Origin: JAGRAX01 sp041391365
GTDB lineage: Bacteria > Bdellovibrionota_G > JALEGL01 > JAGRMV01
Length of the DNA: 64,000 bases
NCBI GenBank assembly: GCA_041391365.1
Contig: JAWKOC010000001.1
Span: 496,001-560,000, forward strand
Direction: 5' to 3'
Position numbers and translations under genes: made by a program. Shown piece after piece: positions 54,269 through 63,515 of the stretch. How positions within the stretch are numbered: position 1 is the first letter of the stretch; the number at the start of each line of letters is the position of its first letter. Under the pieces are notes generated by a model that saw only the letters and a list, made by a program, of their open reading frames with translations, was not told the DNA's origin and did not search any database.

Positions 54269-55239
54269 GGCTGCAGCTCTTTTCTCTGCGTTTCATAAAG
54301 ACTGGTTTCTAAACCTACATACCCCACTTCTGTAGCAAGTTCACCTGCATGATCTAGATAGTAGTTCACAAATCTTTTCACTTCTGGTTTGCCCCATGAT
54401 TTTTGATTCAAATAGATGAAAATAGGTCTCGAAAGTGGTTTGTAAGTTCCATCCGCAATGCTCTCGTGAGATGGAATGATCGCAGGTGCTTTTTCATCGG
54501 AACGGATGGGAACAAGTTTCAATGAGTCTGCATTTTCTTGGTAGTATGCAAATCCAAAATACCCCAATGCATATTTGTCACCTGCAATGCCGTGAACCAA
54601 TACATTGTCATCTTCGCTAGCTGTAAAATCAGATCGAACGGCTTTTTCTTCTCCCGTGATGGTTTCTGTAAAATAATCGAATGTACCTGAGTCAGGTCCA
54701 GGTCCATAAAGTTTGATGGGCTCTTTTGGCCAAGCAGGATTGAGGTCAGCCCAAGTCTGAATTTTGCTGTTGGGTTCCCAAATGGCTTTGAGTTGGCTCG
54801 TTGTCAGTTCATTGACGAAAGAGTTGTCTTTGTTGACCATGATGGCGATGCCATCGTAGGCGATTTTGATTTCTTTGTAATCGATTCCATTGGCTTTGGC
54901 TTGGGCAATTTCAGATTCTTTGATCGGACGAGAAGCTCCGGACAGATCAATTTCATTGGCGATGAGCTTTTTCATTCCTCCCCCTGTCCCCGAAAAGCCA
55001 ACTGTAACTCGTATGTCTCGATTTTCTTTTTGGAATTCTTCGGCTACAGCTTCAGTCAGAGGAAATACTGTGCTGGAACCGTCAATTTTAACCAACCCAT
55101 TTGCATTTGCTGTACTCGCTGTTTTTGTGTTTGTAGGAGCTGCAGATTCAGCCGACTTCTTTTTTTCACAGGCCCAACCCAGTCCAATCAACATGACTGC
55201 CATCGCCAATGAAATTTTTGAATTCAAAAAAGTTTTCAT
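54265..55239 (-). CDS. pstS: Phosphate-binding lipoprotein, PstS family
   Basis: A 324-residue periplasmic binding protein starting MKTFLNSKISLAMAVMLIGL; the lipobox ends GWAC. Then IDGSSTVFPLTEAVAEEFQ, FSGTGGGMKKLIANEIDLSG and GPGPDSGTFDYFTETI show the phosphate-binding loop residues. The start at 55239 is preferred over 55254. No pstCAB genes are next to it, so it works with a transporter elsewhere or in scavenging with PhoX. No clear Pho box was found upstream. Confidence 0.92.
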   Translation of the reverse strand: MKTFLNSKISLAMAVMLIGLGWACEKKKSAESAAPTNTKTASTANANGLVKIDGSSTVFPLTEAVAEEFQKENRDIRVTVGFSGTGGGMKKLIANEIDLSGASRPIKESEIAQAKANGIDYKEIKIAYDGIAIMVNKDNSFVNELTTSQLKAIWEPNSKIQTWADLNPAWPKEPIKLYGPGPDSGTFDYFTETITGEEKAVRSDFTASEDDNVLVHGIAGDKYALGYFGFAYYQENADSLKLVPIRSDEKAPAIIPSHESIADGTYKPLSRPIFIYLNQKSWGKPEVKRFVNYYLDHAGELATEVGYVGLETSLYETQRKELQP

Positions 55240-55485
55240 AAATGTCTCCCACATTTTTTGACTGTATCTACTACAATCTCAATAGGAATCGTTATAGTTC
55301 AAGTATGAGAAAACTCCAATTAAGGATTGATGAATTTTTTGGGTTGAGAATACAGAATTTCCCATTCATTTCTTTGCTTTTGCCACATCCTCAGTTAGAC
55401 AAAGTAAAGATTCATTGAGGCAATATGCATTTATCAACGATTCATATTTTTTCCGTAACCTTTTGACGGCCCTCCCCATTCATTC

Positions 55486-57690
55486 ATGAGTACGACACAT
55501 TCAGCAGAAAAATTTGGAATGATACGAGGGGTATTTATTCCCAGTATCCTCACCATTTTTGGTGTGATCATGTATCTGCGCCTGGGGTGGATGCTCTTCC
55601 ATGTAGGTATTTTGGGAAGCATCATTGTGATTACCCTTTCAAGTTTGATCACATTTTTAACCTCTCTATCGATTGCGGCCACAGCCACAAACATGAGAGT
55701 GGGTGCGGGAGGCGCATACTATATGATTTCAAGATCCTTCGGCATCGAGGCGGGCGCAGCCATTGGTATTCCTTTGTTTCTTGCCCAGGCTTTGGGAGTT
55801 GCGTTCTACATTACAGGTTTTGCAGAATCCCTGACCTTGATTTTTCCCCATTTGCCCATGACGTGGATCAGCGTGGGGACTCTTATCGTGTTGACCGTGG
55901 TTACATTGATTTCGGCCGATCTAACATTGAAATTGCAGACTTTTATCTTTACCGTCATTGCGGCTTCTATGGTTTCATTTTATTTTGGTCATCCCCTTTC
56001 TCCTGACGAAATTTCTGCTTCTACCGGTCCCATTGCGCCCGTGTCATTTTGGTCCGTCTTCGCCGTCATTTTTCCAGCGGTTACAGGAATCGAAGCCGGT
56101 CTCTCTATGTCTGGTGAGCTCAAAGATCCCGGAAAAGCCCTACCCTATGGAACGATTGCAGCCGTATTGGTTGGGTATGTGATTTACATCAGCATTCCGT
56201 TTTGTTTGCATTTTTGGGTCCCAAAAGCCATTCTTGCAGAGCGATTTTTCGTCATGAAGGATGTCGCAATGATTGGAATTCTGATTATTTTTGGAATCTG
56301 GGGTTCTACCTTGTCCAGTGCGGTGGGTGCTTTGATGGGGGCACCTCGGACGCTGCAGGCTTTGGCCAAAGATCGAATTGTTTTTGGATTTTTTGGAACC
56401 TCAAGTGGTCCCAAACAGTTGCCCATACGAGCCACAATTTTTGCGGCCCTTGTGGCCATGGGTACATTGTTTTTGGGAAGTCTGAACAGTATTGCAACCG
56501 TACTCACCATGTTCTTTCTTACTTCCTATGGATTTTTAAACATTGCAGCTTGTATTGAATCCTTGATGGGCAATCCATCGTGGAGGCCAAGTTTCAAAAC
56601 CCATTGGCTCGTATCATTTGTGGGTGCACTGGCTTGTTTGTTCACCATGTTGATGATTGACTCGGGTGCAACCATCATTGCCACGATCTTTGTGCTCTGC
56701 ATTTATGTGATCACGAAAAAACGACAACTCGGACAGAGTTGGTCAGATACACGAAGAGGCATCTTGCAGTCAGTAGCTCGTTACTCCATTTATCATTTGT
56801 CTCAATACAAACCTGATGCACGAACCTGGAGTCCAAATGTACTTGTGTTTAGCGGGTCACCTCAAAAACGTTGGAAATTGGTGCAACTTGGACATTCTCT
56901 CACCAGAAAAAGAGACTTTTTGACTGTGGGGAGCATCATCGATCAGGAAAATGTCGATCAATCTCGCAAATTCGCCATGGAGAAATCCATTCGTGAGTTT
57001 TTGGATAAAAATGGTGTATCTGGACTTGCCGAAGTGCATTTTTCTAAGGAAATGTCTCAAGGTGCACGAGCTATGGTATCCAACTATGGTCTAGGAACGC
57101 TCAAACCCAATGTTGTTTTGATTGGAATCAACAAGAATCGAGATGAACGCGCACGGTACGTAGAGCTTTTGATGGATATTCACCGGATGAACAAAAATTT
57201 GGTGATCTATCGTGATCAGGGGGACGAAACCATCAATTATTCTTACCCCTGGTCAGACTATGTAGGGAGCATCGATGTATGGTGGGGTCGACGTCATCAA
57301 AACGCAAATCTGATGCTGGCCTTGTCCTATATTCTTTTTCAGCAATCGCGAAGCAAATCGCCTCTCATCACTCTCAAGTCGGCCATTTTGTCGGATGATG
57401 AAGAGGAATCTGCGGTGCAAAGTTTAGATAGTCTCATTGAAAAAGGTCGACTGAAAATTTCGAGAAAAATTTATAAATTGGCCAGCGATCAAAACTATTT
57501 TGACGTCATGTCTCATCACTCTGAAAAGACGGAGTTGGTCTTTATTGGATTGAGACCTCCAGAAGGCGATGAATCCGTGGAACATTACAGCGAATATTTT
57601 GGACGGCTTCTCAAACTTACTCAATCTTTGCCCAAGGTTTGCATGGTGTTGGCTTCCGAAGAAATCCAATTCAAGGAGATTTTTCAGTGA
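55486..57690 (+). CDS. Cation-chloride cotransporter (SLC12-like) APC-superfamily protein
   Basis: A 734-residue transporter. About twelve transmembrane helices start with GVFIPSILTIFGVIMYLRLG, the signature first helix of NKCC/KCC transporters, followed by GAGGAYYMISRSFGIEAGAA and TGIEAGLSMSGELKDPGKAL. A ~290-residue cytoplasmic C-terminal domain follows (WSPNVLVFSGSPQKRWKLVQ), as in eukaryotic SLC12 members. Ions are not proved. The stop overlaps the next start (GTGA), linking it to the CaCA exchanger. Confidence 0.85.
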   Translation: MSTTHSAEKFGMIRGVFIPSILTIFGVIMYLRLGWMLFHVGILGSIIVITLSSLITFLTSLSIAATATNMRVGAGGAYYMISRSFGIEAGAAIGIPLFLAQALGVAFYITGFAESLTLIFPHLPMTWISVGTLIVLTVVTLISADLTLKLQTFIFTVIAASMVSFYFGHPLSPDEISASTGPIAPVSFWSVFAVIFPAVTGIEAGLSMSGELKDPGKALPYGTIAAVLVGYVIYISIPFCLHFWVPKAILAERFFVMKDVAMIGILIIFGIWGSTLSSAVGALMGAPRTLQALAKDRIVFGFFGTSSGPKQLPIRATIFAALVAMGTLFLGSLNSIATVLTMFFLTSYGFLNIAACIESLMGNPSWRPSFKTHWLVSFVGALACLFTMLMIDSGATIIATIFVLCIYVITKKRQLGQSWSDTRRGILQSVARYSIYHLSQYKPDARTWSPNVLVFSGSPQKRWKLVQLGHSLTRKRDFLTVGSIIDQENVDQSRKFAMEKSIREFLDKNGVSGLAEVHFSKEMSQGARAMVSNYGLGTLKPNVVLIGINKNRDERARYVELLMDIHRMNKNLVIYRDQGDETINYSYPWSDYVGSIDVWWGRRHQNANLMLALSYILFQQSRSKSPLITLKSAILSDDEEESAVQSLDSLIEKGRLKISRKIYKLASDQNYFDVMSHHSEKTELVFIGLRPPEGDESVEHYSEYFGRLLKLTQSLPKVCMVLASEEIQFKEIFQ

Positions 57691-58676
57691 CCTTTTTATG
57701 GATTCAATTTTTATTGGCTGTCCTTGTGATTGGTTGTTCTGGATACCTGTTGTCCATTTTTGGAGACAAAATCGCCCAACGTACACGATTCGGTCACAGT
57801 TTGTTGGGAACCACAGTCATTGCAGCGGTTACATCTTTTCCTGAGTTGGGATCTGGAATCAGCTCTGTGGCCATTGCCAGATCTGTTGATTTGGCACTTG
57901 GTGGAATTTATGGAAGCTGCATGTTCAACTTGGTGATTCTTTGTATCTTGGATGTTCTTCATCAAAAACAGTCGGTGTACCGTTATGCCAATTCATCTCT
58001 GATGTCCATGGGGGCGCTCAGCATCATTATGATTACCTACAGTGGGTTTTTGATGGGCTTGGTTCACTCTCCTTCTCATGCATTTTTGAGTTGGGGTGCT
58101 TGGCTGACATTGCCACTCTTTTTGTCCTATCTTGTGTTTCTCAAATGGCAGGCGAACCAGGATGAATCTGAAGACCAGAATAAAGAAATTGAAAAAGATA
58201 CAAGAAAAGACATCTCTGTAAGGAATGCGTGGATAGGATTTGCGGTGTGTTGCCTTTTGGTGGTGGGATCTGGACTTTATCTTCCCGTGGTTGGTGAGAA
58301 GTTGGTCATTCAAATGGGGTGGTCGGAAAGCTTTTTTGGGACCTTACTTCTCGCGATTTCGACCTCCTTGCCCGAGCTTTCGGTGACCCTTTCTTCGTTT
58401 TCGATTGGCGCCATCAATATGGCTCTAGGAAACATCTGGGGAAGTAACATTTTCAATGTGGCCATTCTATGGATTTTTGACCTTCTGCAACCTGGATCCA
58501 TTTATGTTGAGGCTTCCTTGGGGCACATTTTGAGCATCATGGCTGGAACCATGATGACCGCCGTTGCCATGCTGGGAATTTACAATAAACCTTCCCAAAA
58601 CAAGCTTTTGTTCATGACCTGGCCCAGCCTGGTGATGACCATCATGTATCTGCTCTCTATCTTTTGCATCTTTTAG
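57687..58676 (+). CDS. CaCA-family sodium/calcium exchanger
   Basis: A 329-residue membrane protein from GTG 57687. The two inverted alpha-repeats are visible: TVIAAVTSFPELGSGISSVA with GGIYGSCMFNLVIL, and LLAISTSLPELSVTLSSF with GNIWGSNIFNVAIL. These hold the ion-binding Glu/Ser/Asn residues. A charged loop (DESEDQNKEIEKDTRKD) separates the halves. It overlaps the SLC12-like gene by four bases and probably shares its transcript. Calcium/cation exchange in the inner membrane. Confidence 0.9.
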   Translation: MTFLWIQFLLAVLVIGCSGYLLSIFGDKIAQRTRFGHSLLGTTVIAAVTSFPELGSGISSVAIARSVDLALGGIYGSCMFNLVILCILDVLHQKQSVYRYANSSLMSMGALSIIMITYSGFLMGLVHSPSHAFLSWGAWLTLPLFLSYLVFLKWQANQDESEDQNKEIEKDTRKDISVRNAWIGFAVCCLLVVGSGLYLPVVGEKLVIQMGWSESFFGTLLLAISTSLPELSVTLSSFSIGAINMALGNIWGSNIFNVAILWIFDLLQPGSIYVEASLGHILSIMAGTMMTAVAMLGIYNKPSQNKLLFMTWPSLVMTIMYLLSIFCIF

Positions 58677-58776
58677 AAAAAATGGACGATCACAAGGCTT
58701 TGAATTTTAGGATTCACTCAAATGGTGATATATGGTTCGCCGTTATAAATCTTTTCCCATCTCAAAGGATACAAAG

Positions 58777-60237
58777 ATGTTTTTGATCAAAAAAAAGACG
58801 GGGTTTTTTGTCCATCAACTCTTTTTTGTCTTGCCTATATTTTTTTGCTTTTCGTTTGTGCAAGCACAGGAGTGTGAACTAACTCGAGAAAAAACACTTC
58901 ATTTGATGGAACAAAACAATCTTCAAACTCAGATTACCCATTATCAAATGGAAAAATCCGAATATGATGCAGAGTATGCAAAAGCCATCTATGATCAGCA
59001 GCTGGCATTTGGCGCCAATCATACCTTGGACAAAAGTGATCGAATTGTTTCTTTTATGGGAACCAAAGATGAAATCACATCTTTTTCTGCCAGATATCAA
59101 AAGGCATTTCCCACGGGAACGTTGTTTTCTACAGGCCTTCGAACCACAAGACAGTTCAACAATGGACCTTTTACCACCGTAAATCCTGCATTCAATACCA
59201 TCGCAAATTTTTCCATTCAACAACCCCTTCTCAACAACGCTTTTGGACAAGGATATCGTCAAGATGTTGCGATGGCTCAGATGTTATCTGATTCCCAAAC
59301 CATGCAACTGCAACGAACTCAGCAACAAATATCTTTGGAAGCATTGTTTCAATACTGGGACTGGATTGCAAAAAAGATGGATTTGGTTTTGATTCAAGAA
59401 GCCACCCAAAGAGCCCAAGATTTTGTAAAAATTACGGGGAAACAGTTTCAATATGGAACTTCGGAAAACACGGATGTCTATGCGGCGAAATCCAATCATC
59501 TGAGTCAAGTAGAAGATCAAACAAGAGCAGAAAATGATGTCGCCATTTCTTTCAACACCCTCGTCAACACCCTTCGATTGCAAGATCTACCTACAAAGTC
59601 TTGTCAATCATTGGATCTTCAGCGTCTTTATACAAAAGTGGACTACACCCTGTTGTCCAATGTTGAAAAAGCTCAGGCATCCCGAACCGACCGGAAAGCA
59701 CTCGAAAAATCTCTAGAAGCATTTGAGTTGAAAATAAAGAGATCAAAAAATCAAAACCAACCTGATTTGAATTTGTTGGCTTCCTTGGACCTCAATGCGG
59801 TCAATACCGATTGGGACAGTTCTGTGGGTGAAACATTTTCTTCTTATCATCCAAAATGGTTTGTGGGAGCTGAACTTGTAGTTCCACTTGAAAAAAGGAG
59901 ACAAAAAGCAGAATGGGCTCAAGCCCAGCTCGATGAAAAGATCGCAAAAACTCAGTTGCAACAACTTGATCTAGATCTTTATCAATCGATTTCCAATAAA
60001 GTTATTGCGCTTCAATCCCTAGAAAAAAGAATCGAAGCCATTGCCGAAGTGGTTGAGTTTGAACAAAAGAAACTTGTATCCGCCAAAAGAAACTATGAAC
60101 TCGGAAGACAAACAGCTTTGACAGTCATTCTCTATCAGCAGGATCTTATTCGAGTTCATCGAAAAAAACTTGCCCTTGAATTAGAGTACAGACTGACTCT
60201 GGAAGAGTTGAATTTTATTCGGGGAGAATTACAATAA
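58777..60237 (+). CDS. TolC-family outer membrane efflux protein
   Basis: A 486-residue outer membrane channel protein. ATG 58777 (AAAGGA upstream) gives MFLIKKKTGFF and a signal peptide ending at FVQAQEC. The body consists of long helices with heptad-like pattern and the repeated half structure of TolC (around residues 30-240 and 260-480). The C-terminal half includes ELVVPLEKRRQKAEWAQAQL and LGRQTALTVILYQQDLIRVH, the usual family motifs. It overlaps the RND gene by one base (TAATG). No periplasmic adaptor lies between them. Confidence 0.9.
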   Translation: MFLIKKKTGFFVHQLFFVLPIFFCFSFVQAQECELTREKTLHLMEQNNLQTQITHYQMEKSEYDAEYAKAIYDQQLAFGANHTLDKSDRIVSFMGTKDEITSFSARYQKAFPTGTLFSTGLRTTRQFNNGPFTTVNPAFNTIANFSIQQPLLNNAFGQGYRQDVAMAQMLSDSQTMQLQRTQQQISLEALFQYWDWIAKKMDLVLIQEATQRAQDFVKITGKQFQYGTSENTDVYAAKSNHLSQVEDQTRAENDVAISFNTLVNTLRLQDLPTKSCQSLDLQRLYTKVDYTLLSNVEKAQASRTDRKALEKSLEAFELKIKRSKNQNQPDLNLLASLDLNAVNTDWDSSVGETFSSYHPKWFVGAELVVPLEKRRQKAEWAQAQLDEKIAKTQLQQLDLDLYQSISNKVIALQSLEKRIEAIAEVVEFEQKKLVSAKRNYELGRQTALTVILYQQDLIRVHRKKLALELEYRLTLEELNFIRGELQ

Positions 60238-63200
60238 TGCTTTTGAATAAACTCCCTGAGTTCGGTGTAAAAAACAAACTCGTTGTAAATTTGTTTTCTA
60301 TATTTATCATCATTGCTGCACTGTTCTCCATCAAAACACTGAAACGAGAGGCTTTTCCGAATTTTTCTTTTGATATCGTGACCATCTCCACAGTCTATCC
60401 GGGTGCAACCTCTGAGGAAGTAGAGCGATTGATCACCCAACCTATTGAAGATGAAATCAAAGCCGTAAGTGACTTGAAAGAAACGTTGTCGGTTTCTATG
60501 GAAGGCTATTCGCTTTTGTACATTACGCTTGACCCTGACGCCAAAGATAAAGCCAAGGTTATCAATGACATTCAGCAAGCGGTAAACAAGGTGGATGACT
60601 TTCCATCCAATTTAGAAAAACTTCCTATTGTGAATGAACTTCGCACTCAGGATTCCCCCATCATTGAAATTGCATTGTCTGGGGATTTTTCTCGGGCAGA
60701 GTTGCAGGATTTAGCCATCAAACTTGAGACCGAGTTAGAGGAATTGGATGAAGTTTCTGGAATCATTCGAAACGGATGGAAAGAAAAGCAAATTTGGGTA
60801 GAACTCGACTCTCAAAAACTTCGACAGTATCGAATTTCTACCGATACCGTTGCGCGTGCTGTACAACTTCGCAATGTCAACATTCCTGCAGGAAAAATTA
60901 TTGGCCATGAATCGGAGCTTTTGATTCGAACCAATGCAGAGTTTGAAACTCCAGAAGAAATTGATGAAATTGTCGTGCGTTCAAACACCACGGGACAAAT
61001 TGTACGAGTCAAAGATGTTGGGAAATCTTCTTATCAATTCCAGGACGAAGCAACCTCATTGAGAGCAGATGGATCCGATGCTGTTAGCCTGGTGGTGGTA
61101 AAAAAAGGTCGATTTGATGTGATTGATCTCGTTGACAAAGTAACGGAGACTGTGGATCAATTCAAACAAAGAGCCCCTGGACTTCATGTCTCTTACATCA
61201 ATGACATTTCTTTTTTCGTAAAACGAAGATTGGGGATCTTGACCAACAATGGAACCGTTGGATTGTTGTTTGTGCTCCTTTCTTTATTTATCTTTTTGAG
61301 CCCTCCCATCGCTTTTTGGACGGTTGTCGGATTGCCGGTTGCGGCAGGAACCGGTTTTTGGATCATGAAATATTTCGATATCAGCATCAACTTGATTTCG
61401 ATGTTTGGATTGATCATGGTTTTGGGGATGCTCGTAGATGATGCGATTATTGTAGCAGAAAATATTTTTCGAAAAATGGAGGAAGGAGTACCTGCTGAGG
61501 AAGCCGCCATTGTTGGTGCACAAGAAGTGATCAAGCCAGTTTCAACCGCCATTCTTACAAGCGTATTGGTGTTTTTACCTTTGTCGATGATGACGGGAAT
61601 TTTTGGGAAATTTGTTTTTGCGATTCCTGTCGTGGTCATCATCATGCTACTTGCCAGCTGGATTGAATCGATGTGGATTCTCCCTTCTCACCTTACGGAA
61701 TTTCCTGAGATCACAAAAAAATTTCTTCAAAAAATGGCCAACAACAAAAAATTTCAGGTCATTTATCCGTTGAAAAGATGGTACGAAGGTTTCTTGCGCA
61801 AAGTCCTACCCCACCACACAAAAGTGGCATTTTTTACCTTTTTTTTCATCGTGGTGGGCATCTATGTGGGGATCAAAACAACACCTGTGAATTTATTTCC
61901 CGGTGAAGGGATAGAAATTTTCTTCATTCGTGGCGAGTCTAAAGTGGGAACCACGTTAGAAGTTACCGAAGAAAAATTCAAAGCTTTGGAGGAAATCGTT
62001 TCTCAGCTCCCCTCTTCAGAGGTGAAAAATTTCGTGACGGTGTCAGGAAAAATTGAAAATGATCCCAATGATCCTTTCAACACTCGAGGCTCTCATGTCG
62101 GTCAGATGGTGGTTTATTTGACCCCAGATCAAGAACGAGATCGATCAGCCAAAGAAATCACGGAGGAGCTCCGACCAAAACTAGATGCTGTCAGTGAATT
62201 TGACCGTTTGACCATCGAAGAAGTTAAACCAGGTCCACCTCAAGGCAGACCTGTTGCGGTAAGAGTTCGGGGGGATCGTTATGAGATTCTCGAAGAGATT
62301 GCGGAAAAGGTGAAACAAGAGTTGGCCAAAATTCCAGGTGTTTTGGATGTTCGTGATGACTTTGAGGAAGGGAAGCAAGAAATCAACCTCAAACTTGATG
62401 AAAAAGTTCTTGGGCAAACAGGATTGAACCCTACCTCGGTTGCAAATTCGGTGCGAACGGCATTTGAAGGATTTCTTGCTGGAATCATTCAGGAAGGTGA
62501 AGAAGAAACGGATGTATTGGTACGTCTAAACAAGAATGACAGATCCAAGCAAGAGACCTTATCTGAACTTTATATAGAGAATCCAGCAGGATTCCAGATT
62601 CCTTTGTCAAAGGTAGCCCAACTGGAGCATGGAGTTGGCATCAATTCGATCAAACATTTTGATGGTAGACGTACCATTACAGTAACATCAGAAATCAATG
62701 AAGAGCAAACAACCTCGATAGAAGTCAATCAACAACTTCAAAACAAGCTCACCGACATTGAAAAACAGTACCTGGGCTATACGGTGAGTTTTGGTGGAGA
62801 GTATGAAGAAACCAACGAATCGTTGGGAAGTTTGATGAGAGCTTTTATTTTGGCGCTTTTTTTGATTTTCGTGATCTTAGCTTCCACATTCAATACTCTA
62901 AGCCAACCATTTCTGATCATGTTGGCCATACCCTTTTCTTTGTTTTCCGCGATTTATGCGCTTAAATTTCATGGTGAGCCTTTTAGTTTTTTGGCGATGA
63001 TTGGGATGATTGGACTGTCAGGAGTGTCTGTAAATGATTCCATTGTTTTGATTGATTTCATCAACCAAAACAGAGAAAAATTTTCAGATGCAATGGAAGG
63101 AGTAATCGATGCCTGCAAAACTCGACTTCGCCCAGTTATTCTGACCAGCATTACGACGGTGGTTGGATTGATTCCTGTGGCTTATGGAATCGGAGGAGGA

Positions 63201-63515
63201 GATCCCTTTTTGATGCCCATGGCTTTGGCCATGGCATGGGGATTGGCCTTTGGAACCATTTTGATTCTTGTCTTAATACCTACTGCATATCTGACAATGG
63301 CCAAATATCCACTGGGTTCTGTCTCTGCCCTGTGTGCGCCCTGGGTCGGGTTGGGTGTCATTTTCTCTCCTTTGTCGAAAATGATAGGCACTCATTTGAC
63401 CCATGTCATTGGTTTGATTCTTATGATAGTGGTACCTTTTTTGGTGTATATTCTGAAAACATTGTGTTTGAAGGGTTTGCACAAACTCAAAACGTTTGTT
63501 GTGGGTATGGGATGA
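60237..63515 (+). CDS. RND-superfamily efflux transporter permease
   Basis: A 1092-residue inner-membrane pump of the AcrB type. It shows an N-terminal helix, two large periplasmic porter domains, and twelve helices. The proton-relay aspartates lie in GMLVDDAIIVAENIFRKMEE (near residue 400). TVYPGATSEEVERLITQPIE near 50 and SGVSVNDSIVLIDFINQNRE near 925 are typical. It pumps substrates through the TolC protein encoded just upstream, by proton antiport. An adaptor (HlyD/MFP) gene is absent here. The stop overlaps the marC start. Confidence 0.93.
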   Translation: MLLNKLPEFGVKNKLVVNLFSIFIIIAALFSIKTLKREAFPNFSFDIVTISTVYPGATSEEVERLITQPIEDEIKAVSDLKETLSVSMEGYSLLYITLDPDAKDKAKVINDIQQAVNKVDDFPSNLEKLPIVNELRTQDSPIIEIALSGDFSRAELQDLAIKLETELEELDEVSGIIRNGWKEKQIWVELDSQKLRQYRISTDTVARAVQLRNVNIPAGKIIGHESELLIRTNAEFETPEEIDEIVVRSNTTGQIVRVKDVGKSSYQFQDEATSLRADGSDAVSLVVVKKGRFDVIDLVDKVTETVDQFKQRAPGLHVSYINDISFFVKRRLGILTNNGTVGLLFVLLSLFIFLSPPIAFWTVVGLPVAAGTGFWIMKYFDISINLISMFGLIMVLGMLVDDAIIVAENIFRKMEEGVPAEEAAIVGAQEVIKPVSTAILTSVLVFLPLSMMTGIFGKFVFAIPVVVIIMLLASWIESMWILPSHLTEFPEITKKFLQKMANNKKFQVIYPLKRWYEGFLRKVLPHHTKVAFFTFFFIVVGIYVGIKTTPVNLFPGEGIEIFFIRGESKVGTTLEVTEEKFKALEEIVSQLPSSEVKNFVTVSGKIENDPNDPFNTRGSHVGQMVVYLTPDQERDRSAKEITEELRPKLDAVSEFDRLTIEEVKPGPPQGRPVAVRVRGDRYEILEEIAEKVKQELAKIPGVLDVRDDFEEGKQEINLKLDEKVLGQTGLNPTSVANSVRTAFEGFLAGIIQEGEEETDVLVRLNKNDRSKQETLSELYIENPAGFQIPLSKVAQLEHGVGINSIKHFDGRRTITVTSEINEEQTTSIEVNQQLQNKLTDIEKQYLGYTVSFGGEYEETNESLGSLMRAFILALFLIFVILASTFNTLSQPFLIMLAIPFSLFSAIYALKFHGEPFSFLAMIGMIGLSGVSVNDSIVLIDFINQNREKFSDAMEGVIDACKTRLRPVILTSITTVVGLIPVAYGIGGGDPFLMPMALAMAWGLAFGTILILVLIPTAYLTMAKYPLGSVSALCAPWVGLGVIFSPLSKMIGTHLTHVIGLILMIVVPFLVYILKTLCLKGLHKLKTFVVGMG

